This document shows, one piece after another, positions 18,215 through 25,535 of a DNA stretch of 64,000 nt. The stretch comes from Litorimonas haliclonae (GTDB lineage: Bacteria; Pseudomonadota; Alphaproteobacteria; Caulobacterales; Maricaulaceae), in contig NZ_CBCSCO010000003.1 in assembly GCF_965138505.1 (NCBI RefSeq), forward strand, positions 310,001 to 374,000, in the 5' to 3' direction. Position 1 is the stretch's first letter. Every line of letters begins with the position of its first letter. The position numbers and the translations under genes were made by a program. The notes beneath the pieces are model-generated. The model was not told where the DNA came from and did no database searches. It saw only the letters and a program-made list of their open reading frames with translations.

Positions 18215-19594
18215 ATGAAACACATTCTTACCGCTTCCGCCGCGCTGGGCCTTTTCGCTCTCGCGCCTTCGGCCCAAGCGTTTTGCGGCTTCTATGTCGC
18301 CAAGGCCGACACGGATTTGTTCAATTCGAGCTCCAAAGTGGCGCTTGTCCGGGACGGCAACCGCACAGTGATTACCATGGCCAATGATTATCAAGGCGAC
18401 CCAACCGAATTTGCAATGGTTATTCCTGTCCCGACTGTCATCACCAAAGAACAGGTGCACATCTCGGACCCGGCTCTGCTGGAGCATTTGGATGCCTACA
18501 CATCCCCGCGTCTCGTTGAATATTTTGATGACAACCCCTGTGAGCGCCGCCTTTATAGCGCGGAAGCGATGCAAGATGGTGATACGATTATATTAACGGC
18601 AACACGCAAAACCGAAGATGCAAAAGCGTTAGGCGTCACCATCGAAGAGCAATTTTCAGTCGGTGAATATGACATCCTCATCCTCTCTGCGACTGAGAGC
18701 GACGGCCTTCAGACCTGGCTCTCCCAAAACGGCTATAAAGTGCCGGAAGGGGCCGAGAAAACACTCGGGAGTTATATCAAACAGGACATGAAGTTCTTCG
18801 TCGCCAAAGTGAACTTAGAGGAGAAAGCCAAGCAGGGCGGTGAAATGCTCCGCCCCATCGCCGTCGCTTATGAAAGCCCGAAATTCATGCTTCCTATTCG
18901 TCTCGGCACAGTCAACGCCAATGGCGATCAGGATTTATTTGTCTATGCCCTGACCCGAGACGGCAAAGTCGAGACTACGAATTATCGCACCGTCAAAATT
19001 CCGTCGGAGAAGGAACTTCCGATTTTCATCAAAGATGATTTCGGCGATTTCTATAAGGATATGTATTCCACCGCGACAGAGCGGGAAGGGGGCCACGGCG
19101 TATTCATGGAATATGCTTGGGACATGAATTGGTGCGACCCTTGCGCCGCTGAACCGCTAAGCCGGGATGAGTTACAAGAGCTTGGCGTATTTTGGATGAA
19201 TGAAGAGAATAATAAACCCGGCATTATGCCTCGTCGGCCCGCACCGAGCTTAGCGCAGGATGTTTTCGTCACGCGTTTACACGTGCGTTATGACGCCGAG
19301 AGCTTTCCGGAAGATCTAAAGTTCAAGACCACGGGCGACAGAAACAATTTTCAGGGCCGGTATATTCTCCGCCATGCCTATGAAGGCGAAATGGAATGTG
19401 AAGCCGCGACTGAGTACAAGCAAAGCGTAAATGACCGCAAAGATGAAGAGGTCAAAACGCTTGCGAATCTGACCGGGTGGTCAACGGGAGAAATTCGCAC
19501 TCGTATCGAAGAAAGCGGCGAAGGCGGCTACTTTGAAGTGTCAGAACCGGCACCTGATGTGGAATGGTGGAAAAAAATATGGCCCGGTGAATAG
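18215..19594 (+). CDS. DUF2330 exported protein
   Basis: Exported protein of 459 residues. The signal peptide (MKHILTASAALGLFALAPSAQA) is followed at once by FCGFYVAKAD, typical of DUF2330, then an alternating beta-rich body with NDYQGDPTEFAMVIPVP. Cysteines recur (FCGF, NPCERR, WCDPCAAEP, ECEAA) and may be paired in the periplasm. The ATG at 18215 has AAAGGAG upstream; the longer frame from 18161 lacks that support. Function is unknown; co-occurrence with the RnfD-like gene suggests a periplasmic partner. The last codons form the hairpin that serves as terminator for the convergent sodC. Confidence 0.82.
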   Translation: MKHILTASAALGLFALAPSAQAFCGFYVAKADTDLFNSSSKVALVRDGNRTVITMANDYQGDPTEFAMVIPVPTVITKEQVHISDPALLEHLDAYTSPRLVEYFDDNPCERRLYSAEAMQDGDTIILTATRKTEDAKALGVTIEEQFSVGEYDILILSATESDGLQTWLSQNGYKVPEGAEKTLGSYIKQDMKFFVAKVNLEEKAKQGGEMLRPIAVAYESPKFMLPIRLGTVNANGDQDLFVYALTRDGKVETTNYRTVKIPSEKELPIFIKDDFGDFYKDMYSTATEREGGHGVFMEYAWDMNWCDPCAAEPLSRDELQELGVFWMNEENNKPGIMPRRPAPSLAQDVFVTRLHVRYDAESFPEDLKFKTTGDRNNFQGRYILRHAYEGEMECEAATEYKQSVNDRKDEEVKTLANLTGWSTGEIRTRIEESGEGGYFEVSEPAPDVEWWKKIWPGE

Positions 19595-19608
19595 TCACCG
19601 AGCCATAT
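19571..19608 (-). terminator. Intrinsic terminator for sodC inside the DUF2330 coding end
   Basis: Read on the minus strand, ATATGGC and GGTGA pair with TCACC and GCCATAT around a four-base loop, with one two-base internal mismatch, and the stem is followed by a run of seven T. In plus coordinates the arms are 19577-19590 and 19595-19608 and the A run is 19571-19577. It begins 24 bases after the sodC stop and overlaps the last codons and stop of the DUF2330 gene. Confidence 0.75.
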
Positions 19609-19631
19609 CAGAATTCAACTATGAATGATGT

Positions 19632-20312
19632 TTAGGATTTAATGACGGCGCACCCTACGCGCGCACCTGCAGCACCGCTTGGCTGACTGGTATAATCATC
19701 TGCTTTCTGATGAATCATCAAGGCAGCTCCGTCGGCGTCAAGCAGGGCGGGCAGGTCACTATTATCACTGCGAATTGAAACCCGCTCATTGGTAACTGTG
19801 AAGACGCCTTCGCCGTTTATCCCAACGTCTATATTTTCCATGTCCCCAGCATGAGGCCCCCCTGCGACGTCAAAGCCATGCTCTTTGTCCGTTGGGTTGA
19901 AGTGTCCACCTGCAGATGTGAAATCCGGACCTTCGCATTTACCTGTTTGATGGAAATGCAAAGCATGTGTCCCTTGCTCCAGACCGCTGACATCAACTTT
20001 AACTTCCGTTCCGCCCATTCCGAGAGAGGTGAGGGTAACGGTGCCGATAGTTTCGCCATCTGGGTTCATGATATCTTTTTTCATGACTTCGCCGCGTGTT
20101 GCTTCCATTGTCTCAGACATTCCACTGTCATCCATCGCTGTATCGTCCATTGCGTCGTCTGACATAGTTTCGTTTTCCATAGACATTTCAGAATCAGGCA
20201 TTGCAGATTCAGTTTGGCTCTCGTCAGCGCCAGGGAGATCCGAGTCTGCACCAGAACATGCCGCGAGCGACGCAATTAAGGCAGTTGATAAAAGTGTTTT
20301 AGTAAGGGTCAT
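19632..20312 (-). CDS. sodC: Cu/Zn superoxide dismutase lipoprotein
   Basis: Periplasmic SodC of 226 residues. Lipobox LAAC puts the lipidated Cys at residue 19. The SOD domain (about 72-226) has ligands His119, His121, bridging His137, His145, His154, Asp157 and His201, and Cys126/Cys221 for the disulfide. Between anchor and domain lies a spacer rich in Met, Asp and Ser (about 37-70) in which Met45, 50, 55, 60 and 65 recur exactly every five residues. It dismutates superoxide at the cell surface and complements the cytoplasmic nickel SOD of this window. It is transcribed alone, divergent from gyrA. Confidence 0.93.
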   Translation of the reverse strand: MTLTKTLLSTALIASLAACSGADSDLPGADESQTESAMPDSEMSMENETMSDDAMDDTAMDDSGMSETMEATRGEVMKKDIMNPDGETIGTVTLTSLGMGGTEVKVDVSGLEQGTHALHFHQTGKCEGPDFTSAGGHFNPTDKEHGFDVAGGPHAGDMENIDVGINGEGVFTVTNERVSIRSDNSDLPALLDADGAALMIHQKADDYTSQPSGAAGARVGCAVIKS

Positions 20313-20515
20313 GTGAAGCTCCTAAGATTGGATTCGTATGTACTACGACTATCTATAGGAATGCGTTCCATCGCAATGAAAATCAAAACAGATTAAATTT
20401 AAAACTCTGAGATAAACGGTCCTAATTATTTGCCGTCAGCTACCCTGACTGCTATCAAAATAAGGACAAAATCCGCACGATTCGAGCGGCTTGATTACTA
20501 CGGGGAGATCAGAGT

Positions 20516-23302
20516 TTGAGCGACGAGAACGACATGCCTGAGACCCCGGAAGATAAGCCTGAAAACGAGGGCCCTCCGCCCTTGCCCGAAGGGGTTAGTC
20601 TAATCAGTATCGAAGAGGAGATGAAAAGCTCCTATCTTGATTACGCGATGAGTGTGATCGTCTCCCGCGCCATTCCTGATGTGCGCGATGGGTTAAAGCC
20701 GGTTCACCGCCGCATTCTCTATTCTATGCACGAAAACGGGTTTACCCGGGAGAAACCCTATAAAAAGTCGGCTCGCGTTGTCGGTGATGTCATCGGTAAG
20801 TATCATCCACATGGCGATAGCGCGGTGTACGACTCCCTTGTGCGAATGGCGCAGGACTTTTCCATGCGTCTGCCATTGCTCGACGGGCAAGGGAACTTTG
20901 GCTCCATTGACGGCGATCCGCCCGCCGCTATGCGATATACCGAAGTCAGGATGGATAAGCCTGCCGCGTCGCTTCTCGCGGATATCGAAAAGAATACTGT
21001 CAATTTTCAGGACAATTACGACGCGTCAGAGTCAGAACCTGTCGTTCTGCCGGCCCGGTTCCCAAATTTGCTCGTCAATGGGGCAGGCGGCATTGCCGTG
21101 GGTATGGCGACGAATATTGCGCCGCATAATTTGGGCGAAGTCATCGACGGCACTCTGGCTTTGATGGAAGACGGCAATCTGTCTGATGTGGATTTGCTCG
21201 ACATCATTCCTGGGCCGGACTTTCCCACTGGCGCTTTAATCATGGGCCGTAGTGGCGCCAAACAGGGCGTTCTAACTGGGCGCGGCTCTGTCACAGTGCG
21301 GGCCAAAACAGAATTTGAAGAAATTCGCAAAGATCGCATGGCAATTATTGTCACTGAAATCCCTTTTCAGGTCAACAAAGCCAATATGATCAAGAAGATA
21401 GCGGCGCTTGTTAATGAGAAACGCATTGAAGGCATTTCCGCCGTCCGCGACGAATCCGACCGCGTGGGTATGCGTGTTGTTATCGAATTAAAGCGCGACG
21501 CCGTGCCGGACGTAGTGCTCAATCAGCTCTTCCGTTTCTCGCAACTGCAGCAAAATTTCAGCTCCAACATGCTTGCGCTGAATGGCGGCAAGCCGGAGCA
21601 GATGAATGTCCGGCAAATGCTGGAAGCCTTTCTGGGCTTCCGTGAGGAAGTTATTGCCCGCCGGACGAAATTTGACCTCGCCAAAGCCCGCGACCGCGCG
21701 CACATTTTGGTCGGTCTCGCGACCGCCGTCGCCAATATTGACGAGATCATCAAGATCATCCGAAGCTCTGCGAACCCGAAAGAGGCACGCGAGAACTTGC
21801 TGTCGCGGACCTGGGACGCGCAAGGCATGGGCGCTCTGATCAAGCTCATTGCCGATCCGCGTTCAAGACTGCTGGAGGACGGCACAATCCAGCTAACAGA
21901 AGAACAGGCCAAAGCCATCCTCGATCTACGCCTCGTAAAGCTCACCGCGCTGGGGATGGACGAGATTACGGACGAAGCCGAGAAGCTCGCCGCGCTTATC
22001 ACGGATCTTCTGGAAATTCTCCGAAGCCGTGAACGCGTTCAGACGATCATTCGCGACGAACTCATTGAAGTTAAAGAGAAATATGCAACGCCGCGCCGCT
22101 CTGAATTCATGGAAGGCGAGCTTGATTTCGATGATGAAGACCTCATCGCGGTTGAGGATATGGTCGTCACAGTGACGTCTGGCGGCTATGTTAAACGCAC
22201 AGCGCTTGATACCTACCGCGCGCAGCGCCGCGGCGGGAGAGGGCGCTCCGGCATGTCCATGAAGGACGAAGACGTCGTCACCACTGTTTTCGTCGCCAAT
22301 ACGCATACGCCTGTGCTGTTCTTTTCCTCGACCGGTATGGCTTATAAGCTGAAAGTCTGGAAACTGCCTTTGGGCGGGCCTGCGACACGCGGCAAAGCCT
22401 TAGTAAATCTTCTGCCTCTCGAACCCGGTGAAACCATCAACTCGATCATGGCCATGCCTGAAAATGAGGATGAATGGGCGGATATGGACATCATGTTTGC
22501 GTCGCGGTCCGGCGGCGTTCGTAGAAACTCCCTCTCTGACTTCACCCGCGTCAATCGCAACGGCAAAATTGCCATGAAACCGGATGAAGGCGACGGCATC
22601 GTTGATGTCCGCTTCTGTAATGAGGAAGACGACGTTCTTCTGACGACGGCCCTCGGTAAGTCCATTCGCTTCCGCGTCACCGATGTTCGCCGATTTGTCG
22701 GCCGCACCTCTTCCGGTGTGCGCGGCATTCGACTGGCAGACGGGGACGAAGTCATCTCCATGGCTGTACTACGCCATGTCGACATCGAAACCGACGAAGC
22801 CAGGGCCTATATGAAGCATGCAAACGCCATGCGCCGCGCCCTGTCGGACGGAGAAGGCGAAGACGAGGCTGATGATACAGTTGATGACGTCGAAATTGAA
22901 ACCTCACTCGACGAAGAACGTCTTGGGTATTTGCAAGCCAGTGAACAATTCTTGCTCACTCTGGCTGATGATGGCCTTGGGAAACGCAGCTCCTCTTATG
23001 ACTATCGCTGCATGAACCGAGGAGGGCAGGGCGTGACGGCTCAAAATCTGGACCGTAAAAAAGGTGACCCAGACGCGAAACTCGTTCGATCCTTCACAAT
23101 TGACGAAGATGATCAGGTCATGATCGTGACAGACGGCGGACTTTTAATCCGCTGTCCCGTCCAGAATATCAGGATTGTCTCGCGAAGCTCCCGCGGCGTC
23201 ACGGTTATTAAAACCCGTGAGGGCGAAAGAGTAGTGTCTGTCGAACGTGTCCTCGAAAGCGAAGATGAGTCCGAAGCGGGTGACGCATCCACCGAAACCT
23301 AG
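20516..23302 (+). CDS. gyrA: GyrA, DNA gyrase subunit A
   Basis: Subunit A of DNA gyrase, 928 residues. The active-site tyrosine is Tyr141 in AAMRYTEVRM. The quinolone region HGDSAVYDSLVRMAQ has Ser102 and Asp106, matching E. coli Ser83 and Asp87, so it is wild type. The GyrA box is QRRGGRG in the C-terminal propeller, which shows it is gyrase and not topoisomerase IV. The start is a TTG with GGGGAGA nine bases upstream; no better ATG lies before the conserved N-terminus. A very acidic insert (about 775-800, GEGEDEADD) separates blades of the propeller. Confidence 0.97.
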   Translation: MSDENDMPETPEDKPENEGPPPLPEGVSLISIEEEMKSSYLDYAMSVIVSRAIPDVRDGLKPVHRRILYSMHENGFTREKPYKKSARVVGDVIGKYHPHGDSAVYDSLVRMAQDFSMRLPLLDGQGNFGSIDGDPPAAMRYTEVRMDKPAASLLADIEKNTVNFQDNYDASESEPVVLPARFPNLLVNGAGGIAVGMATNIAPHNLGEVIDGTLALMEDGNLSDVDLLDIIPGPDFPTGALIMGRSGAKQGVLTGRGSVTVRAKTEFEEIRKDRMAIIVTEIPFQVNKANMIKKIAALVNEKRIEGISAVRDESDRVGMRVVIELKRDAVPDVVLNQLFRFSQLQQNFSSNMLALNGGKPEQMNVRQMLEAFLGFREEVIARRTKFDLAKARDRAHILVGLATAVANIDEIIKIIRSSANPKEARENLLSRTWDAQGMGALIKLIADPRSRLLEDGTIQLTEEQAKAILDLRLVKLTALGMDEITDEAEKLAALITDLLEILRSRERVQTIIRDELIEVKEKYATPRRSEFMEGELDFDDEDLIAVEDMVVTVTSGGYVKRTALDTYRAQRRGGRGRSGMSMKDEDVVTTVFVANTHTPVLFFSSTGMAYKLKVWKLPLGGPATRGKALVNLLPLEPGETINSIMAMPENEDEWADMDIMFASRSGGVRRNSLSDFTRVNRNGKIAMKPDEGDGIVDVRFCNEEDDVLLTTALGKSIRFRVTDVRRFVGRTSSGVRGIRLADGDEVISMAVLRHVDIETDEARAYMKHANAMRRALSDGEGEDEADDTVDDVEIETSLDEERLGYLQASEQFLLTLADDGLGKRSSSYDYRCMNRGGQGVTAQNLDRKKGDPDAKLVRSFTIDEDDQVMIVTDGGLLIRCPVQNIRIVSRSSRGVTVIKTREGERVVSVERVLESEDESEAGDASTET

Positions 23303-23330
23303 TTCAAGCTTGACCCATATTCTTGATAAA

Positions 23331-23355
23331 GAGGTTTGGTCTTAAACCTTTTTTA
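23331..23355 (+). terminator. Intrinsic terminator of gyrA
   Basis: AGGTTT (23332-23337) pairs with AAACCT (23344-23349) around a six-base loop, followed by TTTTT. It begins about 30 bases after the gyrA stop and ends 38 bases before the start chosen for the methyltransferase, which must then have its own promoter. Confidence 0.65.
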
Positions 23356-23373
23356 TAAATCTTACGGCTATGC

Positions 23374-23388
23374 CCTCCCTCAGGGAGG
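23374..23388 (+). promoter_or_regulatory. Hairpin that can hide the methyltransferase ribosome-binding site
   Basis: CCTCCC (23374-23379) and GGGAGG (23383-23388) form a perfect six-pair stem with a three-base loop. The right arm is the only good Shine-Dalgarno sequence for ATG 23394, five bases downstream, so folding would block initiation there. TATAAAT at 23354-23360 could be the -10 box. Confidence 0.4.
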
Positions 23389-23393
23389 CGCTC

Positions 23394-24071
23394 ATGCAAC
23401 GTATTGATGCGACAGATTCAAAGACGATCAGGTATAAGTTTCGGAAGAAACGCTTTGAAAAAGTTGAAAACCTTATCAGAGAGGCCCTGAAGGTCTCTGA
23501 CCCAGTGACAGTTATCGATATCGGCGGTCGCCGCGATTATTGGGATTACCTGTCCGAAGACCTTCGCGAACATGTCATTATTACGACCGTCAATTTCGAA
23601 GATGAGCTTGAGGATTATTCTCAGAAAAGTTCTGACTTGAAAATTGTCCAAGTCGTCGGGGACGGATGTGATCTGTCCCAGTTTTCTGACAATCAGTTCG
23701 ATATTTCCCATTCTAACAGTGTCATTGAACATGTGGGATCTTTTGCAAATATGGCCAAGTTTTCGTCTGAATCGCGGCGCGTGGCGAAACGATATTATAT
23801 GCAAACGCCAAATCTCTGGTTTCCGCTGGAACCGCATTTTGGCGTACCTTTTCTGCATTGGCTCCCGGCGCCGACCCGCATCCGCCTCATCAACAAATAC
23901 GCGGTTGGCTATAGCGAGAAAGTTGAGCCCATAGAGGAGGCGATTGACGAGATTGATCATCTCTCGCTTATCAATGCCAACTTAGTCAAAACCTTCTTTC
24001 CAGACGGCGAGATACACCGAGAAAGATTCGCGCTTATGACGAAGTCTCTCATCACTATTGGGCCTGAATAG
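23394..24071 (+). CDS. SAM-dependent class I methyltransferase
   Basis: Protein of 225 residues (233 from the alternative ATG 23370). Rossmann-fold methyltransferase motif I is VTVIDIGGRRDYWDYL; VVGDGCDLS is the acidic loop and DISHSNSVIEHVG is the motif IV region of the methyltransferase-11 type. The later part has LWFPLEPHFGVPFLHWLP, common in methyltransferases of glycan or polysaccharide clusters. The substrate is not evident. ATG 23394 is preferred because GGGAGG lies five bases upstream. No gene follows for almost 1 kb. Confidence 0.75.
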   Translation: MQRIDATDSKTIRYKFRKKRFEKVENLIREALKVSDPVTVIDIGGRRDYWDYLSEDLREHVIITTVNFEDELEDYSQKSSDLKIVQVVGDGCDLSQFSDNQFDISHSNSVIEHVGSFANMAKFSSESRRVAKRYYMQTPNLWFPLEPHFGVPFLHWLPAPTRIRLINKYAVGYSEKVEPIEEAIDEIDHLSLINANLVKTFFPDGEIHRERFALMTKSLITIGPE

Positions 24072-24146
24072 AATTTTAAACGTTGCTTTTTCCTCCTTCG
24101 TTGAGGGGGAAAAATTATTAGTTTTCCCAAACGCCCAACTCACGTC

Positions 24147-24169
24147 ATTACCCGGCTCGACCGGGTAAT
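24147..24169 (+). repeat. REP-like palindrome 1
   Basis: ATTACCCGG and CCGGGTAAT flank CTCGA. Left flank CGTC and right flank CCATGCGG match the inverted copy at 24272-24294 once that is reverse-complemented, so the two form a facing pair. Confidence 0.8.
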
Positions 24170-24271
24170 CCATGCGGCATCCGTTCAAATTGCTCTGATT
24201 TGCAAGTGTATCTTTCGTTCACAGCCTAAATGAAACGAAAAATCTCATAAGGCGGGAATTTCACCGAATGG

Positions 24272-24294
24272 ATTCCCCGATCAAGTCGGGGAAT
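24272..24294 (-). repeat. REP-like palindrome 2
   Basis: ATTCCCCGA and TCGGGGAAT flank TCAAG. Read on the minus strand it begins CGTCATTCCCCGACTTGA and continues to AATCCATTCGG, the same layout as palindrome 1 in the opposite direction. Confidence 0.8.
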
Positions 24295-24478
24295 GACGAG
24301 TGGAGACGTTGTCAATAAAAACCATCCGCATTTATCATCGTAAAACCCTCAACTCTTTCAATCCCTTACAAAATAATCCAGAGACGCATCCTTACTTTGC
24401 TTTTCCGGCCTATAGTCAACCTCGTTGATTTGAACGACGGACTTAAAGGCCCCGCTTTCGAATTGACTGAAAAATGTA

Positions 24479-24665
24479 CCGATTGCGTGGGCAGGTTAAG
24501 TGCACGTTGACTGACTGGCAATCGGAGGATGTTTGTCGTTGGGGGATCAAGGGTAACGCCTTGAGAACCGGGCGGCCTGACGAGCGCCATGGGCTCCACG
24601 ACTGAGACCCTTGGCCGTCAGCGGAGAAAGACATCACTGCGGGTCTTACGCCTTACACCCGTAAG
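24479..24665 (+). ncRNA. Candidate structured RNA, class not identified
   Basis: Successive perfect stems are visible: CCGATTGC/GCAATCGG (24479-24486 with 24518-24525) enclosing GTTAA/TTGAC (24495-24499 with 24507-24511); TCAAGG/CCTTGA (24547-24552 with 24559-24564); a long arm CTGACG/CGTCAG (24577-24582 with 24616-24621) holding GCCA/TGGC, GGG/CCC and CTC/GAG; GATGT/ACATC (24528-24532 with 24631-24635) could close the last two arms; CTTACG/CGTAAG (24645-24650 with 24660-24665) follows. Such density is not expected by chance. The size recalls 6S-like RNA but conserved 6S, SRP, RNase P and tmRNA boxes were not found. The strand is uncertain. Confidence 0.4.
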
Positions 24666-24861
24666 CGTGAGGTCGTAAAAACCAATTTCATTACACGTTC
24701 CCCGTTCGATACTCACAGCCCGCAGACAGCCCACTTTCTCCAAACAGACTGAAATAAAAACAAAGAGATACACTCAAGAGGAAAAGATGAAAACAAAAGA
24801 GCCTAATCCCCGGCGTAATCGAATGGTAAGTTCGCTTAATCCGAAATTCTCTTCCTTGGTC

Positions 24862-24883
24862 ATCCCGGCTCTCGCGCCGGGAT
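24862..24883 (+). repeat. REP-like palindrome 3
   Basis: ATCCCGGC and GCCGGGAT flank TCTCGC, preceded by GGTC and followed by CC, as in the GTCAT-leading copies of this repeat family. Confidence 0.7.
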
Positions 24884-24955
24884 CCTTTCCGAGGTGTGAT
24901 AGGAGCTAACATTGAAATAAATCGGTAATATTAGCGCTAAAGGAAAACGGGAATG

Positions 24956-24976
24956 ATCCCGGATCATGTCCGGGAT
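24956..24976 (-). repeat. REP-like palindrome 4
   Basis: ATCCCGGA and TCCGGGAT flank TCATG. It lies 72 bases from palindrome 3 in the opposite orientation, a second facing pair. Confidence 0.7.
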
Positions 24977-25049
24977 GGCAAAAGGTATAAACTCCCGCTC
25001 TCGCCTCTAACCGTTGGGCAGGAGAGGGGGCAAGTTAAAGAGGTTCGAA

Positions 25050-25364
25050 ATGGTCAGAAAACGTCAGATCAGCCGGAAAAGCTATCGCCAGAAACAAACC
25101 GTCCTGGCAAGCCTTACATTGGAGGAGAGAATAAGGGATTTACGAGCCAAGAGGCGTGAGACCCAACCTGACAAATTAAGTGCGAATGAACATGCCCTTA
25201 TGCGTGAATTAAAATCATTGAAGCGGCGGGTCAAATATGACGAACTTGAATTAGAGTTGATGAATCTTGAACGCAAGATTGTCGGGTTAAAGCCTCTGGA
25301 CAGAATTCCGCCTGATACGCCGGAAATGCGGGAGATCATGAAAATGGAACGGGAGATGATGTGA
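25050..25364 (+). CDS. Small basic coiled-coil protein, unknown
   Basis: Protein of 104 residues, strongly basic at the N-terminus (VRKRQISRKSYRQKQ) and with long charged helices (LTLEERIRDLRAKRRETQ, LKSLKRRVKYDELELELMNLERKI) that look like coiled coil. It ends with a Pro-containing segment and EIMKMEREMM. The ATG at 25050 is chosen because AAAGAGG lies about six bases upstream; a frame 12 codons longer exists. It lies 171 bases before a recombinase on the same strand and could be an accessory DNA-binding factor, but nothing proves this and no family was recognised. Confidence 0.55.
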   Translation: MVRKRQISRKSYRQKQTVLASLTLEERIRDLRAKRRETQPDKLSANEHALMRELKSLKRRVKYDELELELMNLERKIVGLKPLDRIPPDTPEMREIMKMEREMM

Positions 25365-25463
25365 CGATAATTTGGTATGAACCGGTTGTTTTCCTGTGGG
25401 CCGCATCTTATCGAGGCTATGACGCGCAAATAATCTGAAAAAACGCTCTAAAATACACGTTTC

Positions 25464-25499
25464 TTTAATACAACATAATGCAGATTATGTTGTATTAAA
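25464..25499 (+). other. dif-like perfect inverted repeat next to a tyrosine recombinase
   Basis: TTTAATACAACATAAT (25464-25479) and ATTATGTTGTATTAAA (25484-25499) are perfect inverted copies around GCAG. Read as a Xer site (25468-25495), the arms are ATACAACATAA and TTATGTTGTAT around the six-base centre TGCAGA. From memory of the E. coli dif sequence, the right arm agrees at 9 of 11 positions and the left arm shares CATAA. No T run follows, so it is not a terminator. It ends 36 bases before the recombinase ATG. Confidence 0.6.
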
Positions 25500-25535
25500 C
25501 AGGCCCCTGAGGCCGTGACAGCGTGAGTGTGTGTT

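Larger units (their letters stand above)
24072..25049 (+). other. 978-base region without a convincing gene
   Basis: No open frame here has a credible start, length and composition. It holds four REP-like palindromes (24147-24169, 24272-24294, 24862-24883, 24956-24976) and, between them, a strongly self-complementary stretch at 24479-24665 that may be an RNA gene. It separates the gyrA-methyltransferase unit from a small basic protein and a recombinase, and looks like an accessory junction. Confidence 0.7.

Noticed and set aside
20816..20836. Quinolone-resistance change in GyrA
   Set aside because: Ser102 and Asp106 are the sensitive residues at both critical positions.
24547..24564. GGGTAACGCC hairpin resembles a helix of RNase P RNA
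   Set aside because: The universal GAGGAAAGTCC and ACAGAAA boxes of RNase P RNA are absent nearby, so the match is coincidental.
24591..24640. CTGAGACCC followed by CGGAGAAAG resembles parts of a thiamine (TPP) riboswitch
   Set aside because: The order and the essential CTGAT and GGATAATxCC segments are missing, and no thiamine gene follows.
24366..24912. Several minus-strand open frames of 64-77 codons
   Set aside because: They lie across palindromes and the folded RNA candidate, have no ribosome site, and look like translated repeat sequence.
25464..25499. Inverted repeat as a transcription terminator of the small basic protein
   Set aside because: The stem is AT-rich and followed by CAGGCCCC, not a T run; the Xer-type layout explains it better.
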